A stretch of DNA of 64,000 nt from Nymphaea colorata (GCF_008831285.2 NC_045142.1:15813354-15877353); one strand, 5' to 3'. Positions 22,910 through 36,566 are shown, counted from the first letter of the stretch. Program-made: numbers and translations. The notes: a model not told the origin generated them from the letters alone.

Positions 22910-24794
22910 AGGGATTGCTAAATCCCTCCATTTCCTTTTCCTTCTCATTCCGTCCAAAGTTTCAGTTTGATCTTTAAAGAAAAAAGGTTTCACGATTGAA
23001 ACCCTTTCTAGAACTGGATGAAACCCTCGTCCAGCGAAAGAAAGATTGGCACCACAACCTTCCTTTGGCACTGTAGTTCTTTCCGTTGAGCACTCCGGCT
23101 ATGCGGCAGCCTCGCTCAACCTCCGGCAGAACATCCAGTGATTGATAAGTTTGATTTTTGGTTTTTGTATGAGTTTACCTTTCTCTGTCCTCTCTCTCTG
23201 GTGAAGGCTGCCAACAAAAATGGCAGACCGGCTATCAGTGATTCTTGCTGGCTGTCTCTGCTAGTAGGCCACAAGCCGGCGGTCCTCTGCTGGTTTCTGT
23301 TGCTGCTGTCAAAAGGGCCACCAGAAAGGTTGGTCCTTTGCCTCTTCTTCTGCTGCCAAAAGGGCCATCCGAAACTATAACCCAAATGTCGTTTTTTTAT
23401 TATAATTTTTCCCCCTAAAGTCTAAACAATTGTTGGCATTGTGCCTTCATGTTAATTTAAATATAATCTTCTACTCAGCATTTCATGTTAGGATGACGGT
23501 CGATTGTTTTTTTACGGTTGGTTCCCTCTTATTTCCTCTTAGCATGTTGCTCGTTGAGATGTTGATAGTCGAATATGTGAATTCTGTTACTTTTTTCCGT
23601 ATCCATGATGCTTCAAGTGTTTTAACAAATCTGTTGATACCATTTTTTGAGTATTCACGTTACTCCCTCTGTTTAATTAGGATGATTCTTTGTTTTTATT
23701 TCGGTATTCTATTTTTGAGTTTGACATATCTTCAAGTGTATGGATCTTTAGATATCTGCTAGTTGGCAACAAAATGTATTATCACTTACATACTTTTCAA
23801 TTGTTGGTTTTTTGTTGAACAATATTAGCCCATATTTGTTAGAGTAGGCAATTATAGATAGACTAGCGCCAACTAGAATAATTTAATATTTAATTGCTGG
23901 TTACAATTTGATGTAATTTTGTCAATATGGCAAGCTGTGGTTGTTTGACGCTTGTGGTCCACTTGCATATGTTATAAGCAATATAAATTATGGATTTTAT
24001 GGGTGCTATCGGTTTCCATATGTAGTCTGGTTAGTGCAGTTTGATTCTCTTGGTTTAGGTGAATGTATATCTGAATATCCACTTACTATTTGTTCATTTT
24101 GTGGTTGTTTAAGCTTCAAAAATAAGAACCACCGTTGCAGGTTCGTTGCAGGTTCATTGAATAATTGTTTACATATTATGCTTGAAATCTTGAGTAATGC
24201 TCCTTCACGTTGTTTTTTATGTTACTTAGGTTGTTGCTTTTTTCATTTTTTATTACCTTCAAGGATATTATATACTTCAAATTTTTGGTTGTGATGCTTA
24301 TGCATCACTTGAATTACGCATCGCATCGCTTCACAGGCTCAACGCATTTAACAACAATGATGGCTCCTGGTCGTCTCCTTGTCTTTTCAGTGAATTACAA
24401 CTATGCTCTTGGTGTATTATTCTGTTAATTTCATTGACTATACCAAAGTTTGCCATGAGTAATGAGAACTGGTCGCATGAGGGGTTTAATATCCCCAAGT
24501 TTGCTGCTGGACAAACTCAAGCTAATAAGGTGATGTAGGACACACTAACAAATTGCGGGCTCTCTGCAAAGCACATCTGAAAGGTTTTTTTTGTTGTTAA
24601 GTATGTCTATGATGTTCAGGAGAAACCCAAAGATGTGGAAGACTTCACTTCAATGTGGATTTCTTAGGAAATTTAACGAATACTTGGTATGCAGACATAA
24701 TAAGCTCTTCAAGAAAGAAAATTTTATGTAACAACTACCTCAGTAATGATAACGAAAGGAAGCTGCAGGATGTGTGCTGCCCTCTAATTTCCTG
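22910..24794. other. Intergenic DNA left of the inverted duplication
   Basis: Short plus-strand frames (for example near 23138-23380 and 23941-24294) show no family motif and no splice structure I could support. The segment ends near the outer edge of the left palindrome arm, where a 68-bp tandem duplication begins at 24748. Confidence 0.4.
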
Positions 24795-24867
24795 ACTGGT
24801 TATACAATTGCCTTGGATAACGAAAGGAAGCTGCAGGATGTGTGCTGCCCTCTAATTTCCTGACTGG
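24748..24867. repeat. 68-bp tandem duplication at the outer edge of the left arm
   Basis: The 52-bp core beginning GATAACGAAAGGAAGC occurs at 24748 and again at 24816. The matching place in the right arm (about 51285-51335, inverted) has only one copy. The duplication overlaps the point where homology between the arms stops. Confidence 0.8.
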
Positions 24868-27808
24868 ATTACTGGCGGCCGGGAAACTGCCAAAATGGAT
24901 TGTTCTTTGAAATCCTAACCTCTTCTGAATCCAGCCCTTCTTTGTTAACAGGCTGAATTACTTACGTAAATGATCTCTGCAAGCTCATTCTCTTGTTCGT
25001 GACTTTTAATCACAAATATGGTCCGTGAGCCGCAGGACTTTGGTCAGCATTTTCTCACTTCAAGCTTGCTTCTAAAATGAAAATTATTTGAGTCGACAAA
25101 TTGGGTGAATCCAGTTTTAGTTAACACTGGTATGAATCCAACATTGGTATGTATTTCTTAGTTTTCAATTTCTCAAAAAACGGGAATCATCCATGGTCGG
25201 ACATGAGGCCATCTTACCTCAATTTCATGAAAATTACCACAAAAAACTTGACTCAGAGTGATGAAGACACAACTAGAAACTTTTGGGTGGGCAACTAGAT
25301 GGTCTGGAGCATCTACCTTCCCCCTTTCCTCCAAGGTCCTTTCTTGAGATCTCACAACTGACAACGGTGCACCATTAGTTTCATGCTGGATTCTTGTAAG
25401 TTTGGAAGTGCCGTACTAATCTTCCTTAAAGATTAGGGCAGATTCATGGAACACTAAACTTAATGTCTATAAATCTGCCCCAAATTTTGATATAGGTTCA
25501 TAAAATGTCCACAAAATGCTCCATTTGCCAAACGACCACTAAACGTACACCCACAATAATCGCATACGTCCTTTCTAAGCCTGTTCAGTTATGCTATGCC
25601 CTTTAGTGATTTTAGACTAAATTGAAGTAGAAACATGCAAGTTTTGAACATGCAAGTTCTGATGGGGTTGGTGTGTACTGTGCCAAGTGTCTAGTGAATC
25701 CGACACCCCAAACTACGATGATTCTAATAGACTTTGCCATTGAAATGCCTCGAATAACACTTCTGATTGGGCTAGATCACAAATTTCTACTTAATTTGGT
25801 TGAGCAATTTTGGCATATTGTATTTCATCTCAATGGATGTTTGGGAGGGGGTGCCCAGTTATTTTCATATTGGTGGTTTTCAAATTTCAATAATTCATTT
25901 GTTTTATACTATTTGCCTTGTCCCCACCTTAATTACCTTGATCTTACCGATTTTTTAAATTGGGTGCCCACTCACAAAAAATTTATACCACCCTTTTGAT
26001 CATAGAAATATGAGGGAAAGTAGAATATAGATTGTGGCACACACCAAGGGCAAACTTTATTTATCAAATTTGATGACTAGACACGATTGGGGTAATCGAC
26101 AGGAGCGCATCTTAAGAACAGGGTAAACAGAGACAAAAGTCATAGACAACACCGTAACCTTGTTTCAAAGTTGGTCGGTCTTTCCAATAATTCAGCTGAC
26201 AAAATGGTCTTGAAGCATTTCCTGACCTGTGTTTTAAAGCATTTCCAATAATTTTCTAACTTTTTTATGCAAGTTGCCAGAAATAGAGAGCTCAAAATAT
26301 CCAAGGTGCATCAGCTAATTTGAACACATGAAATTTGCTGGTTCACATAATATTCTTGCAGCTCTTGCTCGTTACACACGCAGGACAGACACACGCACAC
26401 AGATAGTCTGACACAATTTTTACGTGGTTCACCACACAATTTGTGTGGCTACATCCACGGAGTAATAAGAGAAGATTCATTATGATTATGTAGTACAAAT
26501 ATAATCGTAAGTTCAAGTGCAAAGAATAGGAAACTAAACAGCAGACTTCCATACTAGGGCTGTTGTCAACAGACTTCCATACTGAGGTTGTCAGATGTTG
26601 GAGAAAAGCAGGCACCAAAAGCAGGCCACATACTGAGAGGCTCTTGCATACTGAATCACACAAAGAGGATTAGGGGTAACAAGAAAAAAAACAGCTAAAA
26701 ACCAACAACCTGAGGCTGTCCCGCTGCTGTGAGAAACCATGGCCACCATTGCTCCAAGAAGATTAGTATCAAATAAAATTATTTTTTGAAAGTAGTAAAA
26801 TTTCAAGTACAATCTACAGCAACCTATAGCTAGTACTAAAAAATTTTTGCACATAGGCCACTCAAGCAATAAAAGGAACAGCAGGGCAAGCATGAAATAT
26901 AAGATTATCAGAAAGAACCAACAAGTCAACCTAAAGACAGTAAATAAATAGGAATAAATTTTCTGGGGGATAATTGAATAAGATCTTTACCAGGTACTTT
27001 TCAAAAGAAACAACAGAAAACTAAAAGCATGAAATTGCTTTCCTTGAAAAAAAAAAAAAAGAAACACAACCATTTTGCAGACGACTAACTTGCATTCTAA
27101 CAAGTATCCAACAATAACTTTTTAAGCTAAACAATAATGTAGGAACCTTGGTCATAACTTTCAGGACTTGTAATGTTTCCTTGGCACCTTTAGGCATTAA
27201 GGATAACGTAGGACCTTGGGCATAACCCTTAAGTGAAGATCCAATATCACCCAGTTCAAAAATCTGATCATCCGGATAACTAATAGTGTTGTCAGCCAAA
27301 GAACTTCAATTCAATATGGGATACCAAAAAACATTGGCCAGGTAATATATATAAGTTAAAGAGCAAACCAGAACTGCAAATCAAATTTGTAGGACAAGGT
27401 CCAAATCTTTGTGACATTGCAGAGCAATATCACCCAGTTCAAAAATCTGATCATCCAGATAAGTTTAATGTATCAAAATAGTGTTTTCAACCAAAGAACT
27501 TAAATTCAATATGGGCATATCTCAAAAACATAACATAGATAAGTTAAAGAGCGAACCAGAACTGCAAATCAAATTTGTAGGACAAATTCCAAATCTTTGT
27601 GACATTGCAGAGGGCCCAAGTGGTCTGCCCCTATCTATATTCTGTTGACACATATGCAAGGAATAAAACCAAGTCAGATTGCAAGGTACTAGACCTACAC
27701 TCAATAGTCATAAAAGAATAGGTATCTATACCTGAACCTTGGGAATTTAACTAAGCTGAATACCCTTGCAGCGTCTGCCATCTTAAATCATGTTCGCTTT
27801 TTCTGTTT
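24868..27808. other. 3' flank of left CDC20 within the palindrome arm
   Basis: Holds no gene I recognise. It contains an approximately 185-bp tandem duplication (about 27247-27612) that is also present in the right arm, so it predates the inversion. Confidence 0.45.
27247..27612. repeat. About 185-bp tandem duplication downstream of left CDC20
   Basis: The segment containing CAGTTCAAAAATCTGATC through AATCTTTGTGACATTGCAG occurs twice in a row with moderate divergence. The same pair is found inverted at about 48520-48880. Confidence 0.7.
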
Positions 27809-30800
27809 TCACCTTATGCTATTGACACTTGCAAATGGCCCAAGTGGCTTGCTGACTGGCTTTTTGTTTGTTTCGGGATTCCCAAAAACATTCCAGAATC
27901 GCAATGTTTCATCTCCTGCAGAGGCAGATGCCACAGTGCACCCATCTGGACTCTGAAAAATTTAAGAAACAAAAGGAAGCATGTCACGATTAGATATAAA
28001 ATTACCCTCTTATATAGTATATTATCACAGAAAGCATAGTTTCTTACCATAGCCATGAACAAAACCCTTGAAGTATGACCGGTTAGCTCTGCCATCCTAA
28101 CCATCGATGGATATTTCCACAATGTCAACTGGTTCTGATCAAACCCGTGCGAACTGAGAAGTTCCCTTTCAGTTTTACTCCATAAGAGTGCACAAACTTG
28201 TGAACCCGTATCTACAGAGTTCAGGCAGGATCCAGTATGAGTGTTCCAGAACTTAATGCAGCGGTCGCTGCCACCACCCCCTGATGCAAGTAGATTTCCC
28301 TGGAATGGGCACCAGGCCAATGCTTTCACTGCAGCCCTATGGTCATCCAGCCTGTGTAGCCATTGATTCTGTCTAGCATTTTGCTCTGATGCCATTGTCC
28401 GATCCCAGATGTGCAGAAGGTTGTCATTCCCTCCGCTGGCTAATTGTTGGCCTGAGCTTGACCACTTTAATCCACAAACTTCTTGTTCATGTCCTTTGTA
28501 TTCTTCAACTATATGAGATCGAATGCGCACATCATTATTAAATATTAAACCATCCATTCCACCAGTCGTAAGAATGTGAGAATTCCATGCAAGAGAACCA
28601 ACTCTTGATTGATGACCACCTCGTAGAGTTCTCAACTGTAATGATTCATGAAGTAGTACTGTCATATACCAGAAGGTTAACCAAAGTGGCTTAAGGTTCC
28701 ACTACTGAACGGGGAGAGGTATACCTGCTTACTTGCCACTGTGTCCCACAACTGAACTGCTGAACTCTTCAAACCAACGGCTATATGCTTACCATCAGGA
28801 GCCCAGCTAACGCTTGTAATTGGGCCACTGTCCTCATCAACTGACATGAGCTCGGAAGCAGTACCTTCTGATGCATCCCAGAGATAGAGAGAGCGCCCAA
28901 GAGCAATCGCCAAAACATTTCTGGTGCTCCAATCAAGCAAATTCAAGTAGTAGTCATCCTCCAGCTCAGGTGCATCCAGAGTTCTCTCCGCAGACTGTGA
29001 TATCCAAAAAAAAAAAAAGGAAAGAACGAAAAGGGAACCTCTCACAATTAGAACCCCTGAATGAAGGAGCCAGGAATTAGGCCTGCAAAAGACAAGGTGT
29101 CTAACCAATATTTTAAGGACGCACCTGAGGAATGTATCTGCGAGGCTTGACGGTCCTAGAATGCTGCGGTGATGAAGAAACTTCCCATGGAATATTCTCA
29201 GTAGGCTCCGGAGGTTTGCTTCTGAAAGCAAGGATCCTGGTCCTGTTCTTTAGGCAGACCTCCGCTAACCGCTTCCTATATGCTTCCTGTGATGGTGATA
29301 GAATGCCTACTGGCTTCTCTTTCTTCGAATCCACCATCAAATACTGAGCAACATCAAGATCCATGGCTCCTCTGTTGGGAATAAACCTGTCGTACTGGAA
29401 AACAACAGTACAATAATAACGTGTTCAGATTTGGTTTACTTGAATAGACAGGGCAAACAAGCCACCATGCAGTCTGGTAGCAATTCATCAAACAAATTTA
29501 TGTCTGTCAAAAACAGATTTAATACTGCAAGTACTGAAAGAGTGCTACCAAAACTGATTTCAACTCTTCCTGCTGCATATTTAATGCTTACCAAGTCGTA
29601 AATGCATATAAACATGCATTATGCGACTATAACAGCAAGTAACATAAAGTGCCATTCTAATAATATGCTGATTTAGTGATAAAAACACCAACTGGTAGCG
29701 AACAAAAGGAGTCCCTAATGTCAATCAATAACAGATATAGCCGAAAATTGGGCCACACCATATTTATGTGGAAACAACCTCGATACTAGGTTAAAAACAC
29801 CACGGGCAAGAGGGATTTATATACTGAAAGAGTGCTACCAAAACTGATTTCAACTCTTCCTGCTGCATATTTAATGCTTACCAACTCGTAAATGCATATA
29901 AACATGCATTATGCGACTATAACAGCAAGTAACATAAAGTGCCATTCTAATAATATGCTGATTTAGTGATAAAAACACCAACTGGTAGCGAACAAAAGGA
30001 GTCCCTAATGTCAATCAATAACAGATATAGCCAAAAATTGGGCCACACCAAATTTATGTGGAAACAACCTCGATACTAGGTTAAAAAAACCACGGGCAAG
30101 AGGGATTTATATACTGAAAGAGTGCTACCAAAACTGATTTCAACTCTTCCTGCTGCATATTTAATGCTTACCAACTCGTAAATGCATATAAACATGCATT
30201 ATGCGACTATAACAGCAAGTAACATAAAGTGCCATTCTAATAATATGCTGATTTAGTGATAAAAACACCAACTGGTAGAGAACAAAAGGAGTCCCTAATG
30301 TCAATCAATAACAGATATAGCCGAAAATTGGGCCACACCAAATTTATGTGGAAACAACCTCGATACTAGGTTAAAAAAACCACGGGCAAGAGGGATTTAT
30401 ATACTGAAAGAGTGCTACCAAAACTGATTTCAACTCTTCCTGCTGCATATTTAATGCTTACCAACTCGTAAATGCATATAAACATGCATTATGCGACTAT
30501 AACAGCAAGTAACATAAAGTGCCATTCTAATAATATGCTGATTTAGTGATAAAAACACCAACTGGTAGAGAACAAAAGGAGTCCCTAATGTCAATCAATA
30601 ACAGATATAGCCGAAAATTGGGCCACACCAAATTTATGTGGAAACAACCTCGATACTAGGTTAAAAAAACCACGGGCAAGAGGGATTTATATACTGAAAG
30701 AGTGCTACCAAAACTGATTTCAACTCTTCCTGCTGCATATTTAATGCTTACCAACTCGTAAATGCATATAAACATGCATTATGCGACTATAACAGCAAGT

Positions 30801-32238
30801 AACATAAAGTGCCATTCTAATAATATGCTGATTTAGTGATAAAAACACCAACTGGTAGCGAGCAAAAGGAGTCCCTAATGTCAATCAATAACAGATAGAG
30901 CCGAAAATTGGGCCGCACCAAATTTATGTGGAAACAACCTCGATACTAGGTTAAAAAAACCATGGGCAAGAGGGATTTATATACTGAAAGAGTGCTACCA
31001 AAACTGATTTCAACTCTTCCTGCTGCACATTTAATGCTTACCAACTCGTAAATGCATATAAACATGCACTATGCGACTATAACAGCAAGTAACATAAAGT
31101 GTCATTCTAATAATATGCTGATTTAGTGATAAAAACACCAACTGGTAGGGAACAAAAGGAGTCCCTAATGTCAATCAATAATAGATATAGCCGAAAATTG
31201 GGCCACACCAAATTTATGTGTAGACAACCTCGATACTAGGTTAAAAGAACCACGGGCAAGAAGGATTTATATACTGAAAGAGTGCTACCAAAACTGATTT
31301 CAACTCTTCCTGCTGCATATTTAATGCTTACCAACTCGTAAATGCATATAAACATGCATTATGCGACTATAACAGCAAGTAACATAAAGTGCCATTCTAA
31401 TAATATGCTGATTTAGTGATAAAAACACCAACTGGTAGCGAACAAAAGGAGTCCCTAATGTCAATCAATAACAGATATAGCCGAAAATTGGGCCACACCA
31501 AATTTATGTGGAAACAACCTCGAGACTAGGTTAAGAAAACCACGGGCAAGAGGGATTTATACTTCCAAGAAGAGCTGTTACACCGGTGACTAGCAATAGT
31601 TCTTCAATGTCTTCAATATACAAAGGCGTGCTGCTCCCAACCTGAACCACTTGCATTTCTCTTCTCTCTCTGTTCCCCACGCAACGACCCTCTGATCCTG
31701 GGTTCCTTCTCTCTGCATTCACAATGGCACACACCACCACAGCACACACTACACCCACTGTGCCCTATTTTTCTTTCCTGTCGAGACCTCTGATCCCCCA
31801 ACGTGAGGTACCCGCCTCACTTGAAAGAAGAAAATCTCATATAATGATAAGAAAACACAGGAAACTCATCGATGAGATTACCCATGAGCATGCAAACCCA
31901 CGAAGTAATTGATTTATTTCCATTAGATGGTTCTAATAATTCGCACACGAATCCACTGAAAAACTCTGCGTCCCAAAAACCCGCTAGCGGAAGGCAAACT
32001 GAAAAAACTCGTCCGGATTTTGAAGAAAGCATGCCAAACTCAAGACCCATCATCATATCGAGAAAACCACAAAGGGACTAAGTTCTTGCAGTAATAAACT
32101 CACGAAAGAAAAATCCAGAAAAACCAATACCTGCGGCCGGCAGGGCGCGTTTCTGGAGACGATGCGCTCCTGAAGAAGAGTGTGTGGGCGAATCTTGGTA
32201 GATGACAACGGCGATGCGGCATCCGCACCAGTGGCCAT
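27809..32238 (-). CDS. CDC20: CDC20, WD40 activator of the anaphase-promoting complex (left copy)
   Basis: Five exons, all with GT-AG ends and phase-0 junctions: 32238-32131, 29394-29125, 28994-28725, 28635-28048, 27952-27809. They encode 459 aa, about the usual length for plant CDC20. The protein brings substrates to the APC/C for ubiquitination at mitosis. Seen motifs: C-box DRFIPNR at residues 38-44; RILAFRSKP (89-97), the MAD2-binding type motif; RRYIPQ before the propeller; seven WD blades with LYLWD, VQLWD, LLHIWD, IKFWN, LTLWK and LRFWN strands; C-terminal IR tail. Intron 1 (2.7 kb) holds seven 290-bp repeats. An MSA motif pair lies about 240-280 bp upstream of the ATG and fits G2/M expression. 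It differs from the right copy at four residues seen (6 D/E, 28 S/P, one T/I in WD repeats, one E/K near the end). Confidence 0.95.
29531..31560. repeat. 290-bp minisatellite, seven copies, in CDC20 intron 1 (left)
   Basis: Units start at 29531, 29821, 30111, 30401, 30691, 30981 and 31271, each exactly 290 bp with a few substitutions. Each starts near TACTGAAAGAGTGCTACC. The right copy of the gene has four units of the same sequence. No open frame or RNA motif was recognised in the unit. Confidence 0.95.
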
Positions 32239-32600
32239 CTTTCGCAGATGAACTCCTGAAAAATCAAAGAAAAACGCAAAAAAAAAAAAAAAAGAAACGC
32301 GTGCAAGAAATGAAAGAAAAAGAATCGATAATAGCCAGAAAAAAAGAGAATCGACGCGAGAGAGTGAACAAGTGAGCGAGAGAAACTTTGCACTTAGGCA
32401 AGGGCGAGAGCGAGAGATGTCTATTAATAGGTCGACCGAAAGACAAACGTTTGAATTTTTTTTTTTATTGCATTTTATTTCAACGGCTAGTAGCTTGCGA
32501 ACTAGCCGTTGGGTACCAAGCACTCAGTAGCCTGAAAATAAAATGTATAAAATATAAAATGAATATAAATCGAATTAAGAAAGTTTTCTTTAATACTTTT
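32239..32600 (-). promoter_or_regulatory. CDC20 proximal promoter and 5' UTR (left copy)
   Basis: Upstream of the ATG lie a pyrimidine-rich leader with a TTTTTCAG site, a TATA-like CTATTAATAG (32421-32430), an A/T stretch, and a facing pair of AACGG motifs (32481-32514). This is the segment amplified in the spacer array. In the right gene the part from about 32438 to 32592 is deleted. Confidence 0.7.
32481..32514 (-). promoter_or_regulatory. Paired MSA (MYB3R-type) elements
   Basis: On the minus strand CCCAACGGCTA matches the mitosis-specific activator consensus YCYAACGGYYA fully. About 15 bp away TAGCCGTTG gives a second AACGG core in the opposite direction. MSA elements recruit MYB3R factors to drive G2/M genes such as CDC20 and cyclin B. 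Function here is inferred. Confidence 0.7.
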
Positions 32601-34027
32601 CAAATTTCAAACTTACGTGATTCAATTTAAACATCATACTTTCACGATTTCTTGTTTATATATTTTTTGCATTCATTTATAGGGTTCAGATTTATAGAAG
32701 CTCAACATCATACATTCATCTTGTTTTTTCATATTTTTATCCCCCAAGAGAATGATGGCTGGGGCTCAACCAGGGTCGCCATAATCAGTTTAGCCAAATC
32801 GGTTGAGGCTGCTGATTCGATGAATTTGCCGATTCACTAATTACTTGGGAATGTGTGGAAAACAATGAAAGAATCATTTACTATAAAAATACATTAAATA
32901 TTTTAGAAAAACAATAAAAAAATATTTTTCTTGAGATATTAGATAAAAAATATATAAAAAATGGACGCATCTCACTCGGTCATAAACTTAAATCAGCCTA
33001 CTCTGAGCGATCTCATAGCACTGAACTCAATAAAATGAAAGATGATATTGGATTCCGATATGATTTTTTTTTTTCATTTGTATTCAAATCCCAATTCAAA
33101 TCCGAACATGTGAATATCTGAAAAATAAAGATGGTAAAGAGTAATGAAAAAAATCCCCCTCTGCCCTTTTCAAAATCCCTTAACCTTGGCGGTCCTACAC
33201 TGCATTCGGAATCTAGGTGAGGTATGGTACACCCATCAACTAAAGTATTGATATTTCACCATTTACGGTCAAAAAGAGTAGCATCCATAAGAATCAAACA
33301 GCTGACACATATTCTCTATGCCCACCTGCTTGACCAGCTATGCACTTATTTCTCAGAAAGAGAATTTTCCCTTCCCTCTTTAATCTAACCAAGCTGTCGT
33401 AGATAAAGTAAAAGTCTAGCTGCCATACTTCTAGCTTTGTGTCCAAACATCGTAGTGCATGAGATTTGTACCAACCATCATACTTTACAAACTTGTAAGA
33501 GTAAGAAGTTGTAGATTAGCAAGGCTTCTTGCCATGGTTATATTTAACTAGTTCTGTACCATCTAATAAACGACATAGAAATAGAACCATATTTTATGAA
33601 TTACAATTCAAGCATTTAATTTAGGCTTATACAAATTTAGTAACATTGATATATTTTAGAAAAACCTGAATCTGACCCAAGTTTAGTATCCAGAAATTTT
33701 CAAGGATGATAGCATTCTCCCAACCATAGACCAGATTCAGCGTCCATTTTTTTTATCAAGTTTCTACACGCAAAACTCAATTTGCAACCAAATGAAAACA
33801 TTGCCTTTTAAGAAACGGCCGATGGCAAACCGGTCTAATACAATACATCAAATACATCAGAAAACTGACTGAAAACCTTAAAGGATATCTACTATAGGAT
33901 CTAACAGGTATCATCCATGTATGTGATGAGTCTTAAATATGGCGCTGCAGGGCCTCCAAGAATCTCAAACCCGGATCTCTCTCTTAGGTCTCTCTTTGCT
34001 CGGAGCATTCTCTAGCTGATGCCATGT
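32601..34027. other. Distal upstream region of left CDC20
   Basis: Shared with 43071-44460 in the other arm. It is AT-rich with no gene recognised. It ends at the inner edge of the palindrome. Confidence 0.5.
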
Positions 34028-34834
34028 TCACGGGCAACGTAGTGAGTCCTCTCTTTCTCTCTCTCTCTTGAAGTTCAACTAACAAAACCCTCGATTAATT
34101 GTCATCTCATTGTTTGTCTCTCTCCCCCTCGCTAAAACGTGTGCAACTTGGCTGGTCGGACCGAACCTGTGTCTCATGAACATCATGTTTCAGGTTTGGT
34201 TTTTCTCTCTATTATCCTCCGATCAGCATTAGATGCTAAGGGCTTAGTTGTCAAGGCATTGCCTAGGTTTGGTTGTCAGTCTACATCCCACGCCTAAGTC
34301 CATCACTTAGATGTGAGGTGTGGGTTTGGCACCCAGGCTGTCACCTACCTAGTCTATTTAGGTGTTTGGGTGACTTTAGCTTTTGATACTTGATTTATTT
34401 TGGTTTTCAAGACCAATTATGCTTTCAGTTTAGCTTAATTTTATTATAAGAAGCCTGACTTGACCTAGTGGTTGCAAAATTTATGTTGAAAACAAAGAAT
34501 TTTGTTTACAAGTATTTGTGCAGAAATTAAATTGCTTGCAAATAAGGGTGAACAACGAGCCGAGCAACTCGAGCTCGGCTCGTTAAAGCTCGACTCGAAA
34601 TCGAGTTTGAACCACCTATTTTAGTAAACAAGCCAAGAAGAAGAAGAAGAAGAAGAAGAAGAAGAAGAAGAAGAAGAAGAACACTTTTAGTAGCTTTTGC
34701 TTTTTCAAGCGCTGTCTGCCTTTCATCTTCTTCTCTCCTTTTCTTGTTCTTTTGGTGGTTCAATCTCCTACTGTATAGGTTAGTGATTGGCTTGAGAGGG
34801 TGGTGGAAGAAAAAGGGGATGATTTGTACTGTTC
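34028..34834. other. Unique spacer DNA between left arm and array
   Basis: Not found in the right arm. At about 34545-34620 the GAGCTCGGCTCG-type sequence resembles a common plant repeat family, probably a transposon fragment. A run of about fifteen AAG triplets follows at about 34636-34681. Confidence 0.4.
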
Positions 34835-36566
34835 GAAGCGCTCAGTAGCCTGCAGACTATGAAGAAAACTCCAAGAAGCTTTGAAAATAAATGTTACAAA
34901 TCTAACAGCCTTCCTCCTCCGCTGTCTCCTTTCTAAGAATTACAAGTATTGATCTTCACAAACCCATGTCACAAAAACTAAAAGAGAATCTTAGGCAAGC
35001 GCGAGAGCGAGAGAGATGGAGGGGGAGAGATGTCAGGTTTTGGCTATTAATAGGTCGACGAAAAGACTCAAAGGTTTGAAATTTTATTTTTTTCTTAATT
35101 GCATTTTCTCTCAACGGCAAGTAGCTTCCTAGCTAGCCGTTGGGTAACTAGGGCCGTGCCTTTGAAGCGCTCAGTAACCTGCAGACTATGAAGAAAACCC
35201 TAAGAAACTTTGAAAATAAATATTACAAATCTAACAACCTCCTCTTTCGCTGTCTCCTTTCTAAGAGTTACAAGTACTGATCTTCACTAACCCACGTCAC
35301 AAAACTAAAAGAACAGGGAAATAAAATGTATAAAATGAATATAAATCGAATTAAGAAGAAGAAGAAGAAGAAGAAGAAAGATGGAGGGGGAGAGATGTCA
35401 GGTTTTGGCTATTAATAAGTCGACGAAAAGACTCAAAGGTTTGAAATTTTCTTTTTTTCTTTATTGCATTTTCTCTCAACGGCTAGTAGCCTGCTAACTA
35501 GCCGTTGGGTAACTTGGGTCATGCCTTCGAAGCGCTCAGTAGCCTGCAGACTATGAAGAAACCCCAAGAAGAAGAAGAAGAAGAAGAAGAAGGATGGAGG
35601 GGGAGAGATGTCAGGTTTTTGGCTATTAATAGGTCGACGGAAAGACTCAAAGGTTTGAAATTTTCTTTTTTTCTTTATTGCATTTTCTCTCAACGGCTAG
35701 TAGCTTGCTAACTAGCCGTTGGGTAACTTGGGTCGTGTCTTCGAAGCGCTCAGTAGCCTACAAACTATGAAGAAAACCCCAAGAAGCTTTGAAAATAAAT
35801 ATTACAAATCTAACAACCTCCTCTTTCGCTATCTCCTTTCTAAGAATTACAAGTATTGATCTTCAGAGACCCACGTCACAATACTAAAAGATCAGGGAAA
35901 TAAAATGTATAAAATGAATATAAATCGAATTAAGAAGAAGAAGAAGAAGAAGAAAGATGGAGGGGGAGAGATGTCAGGTTTTGGCTATTAATAGGTCGAC
36001 GAAAAGACTCAAAGGTTTGAAATTTTCTTTTTTTCTTTATTGCATTTTCTCTCAACGGCTAGTAGCTTACTAACTAGCCATTGGGTAACTTGGGTCGTGC
36101 CTTCGAAGCGCTTGGTAGCCTGCAGACTATGAAAAAAACCCCAAGAAGCTTTGGAAATAAATATTACAAATCTAACAACCTTCCTCTTTCGCTGTTTCCT
36201 TTCTAAGAATTACAAGTATTGATCTTCAGAGACCCACGTCAAAAAACTAAAAGATCAGGGAAATAAAATGTATAAAATGAATATAAATCGAATTAATAAG
36301 AAGAAGAAGAAGAAGAAGAAGAAAAAGAATTGAACAAGTGAGCAAGAGAGAATCTTAGGCATGCGCGAGAGCGAGAGAGATGGAGGGGGGTAGATGTCAG
36401 GTTTTTTTTCTTGCTGTAATAAACTCACAAAAGAAAAATCCGTTAAAACCAACTACCAGAATTAGTCTAAAAAGAAAAACAAAAACAAAAATCTCATGCC
36501 ATAAAATCATCGCAAAAGGTTGTTGAAAATCAAGAGAAAGAAATGTACTGATTGCGAGATGGATAC

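Larger units (their letters stand above)
24795..34027. repeat. CDC20 locus: Left arm of a 9-kb inverted duplication
   Basis: Read backwards, this arm matches 43071-51347 across the CDC20 gene, 3' flank, introns and promoter flank. The outer edge is at ACTGGTTATAC (about 24795 and 51347). The inner edge is at AGCTGATGCCATGT (34027), matching ACATGACATCAGCT (43071). It is longer than the right arm mainly because of three extra 290-bp units in intron 1 and about 155 bp of promoter deleted on the right. Confidence 0.9.

Noticed and set aside
23116-24294. Short frames left of the palindrome considered as a gene
   Set aside because: No domain, no consistent splice sites and low-complexity composition.
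26343-26929. Hydrophobic frames at 26.3-26.9 kb and the counterpart at 49.2-50.0 kb
   Set aside because: The frames are not conserved between the two palindrome arms (stops and shifts differ) and match no family I know.
29531-31560. Regular repeats considered as a CRISPR array
   Set aside because: Units are 290 bp, adjacent without spacers, and lie in a plant intron; this is a minisatellite.
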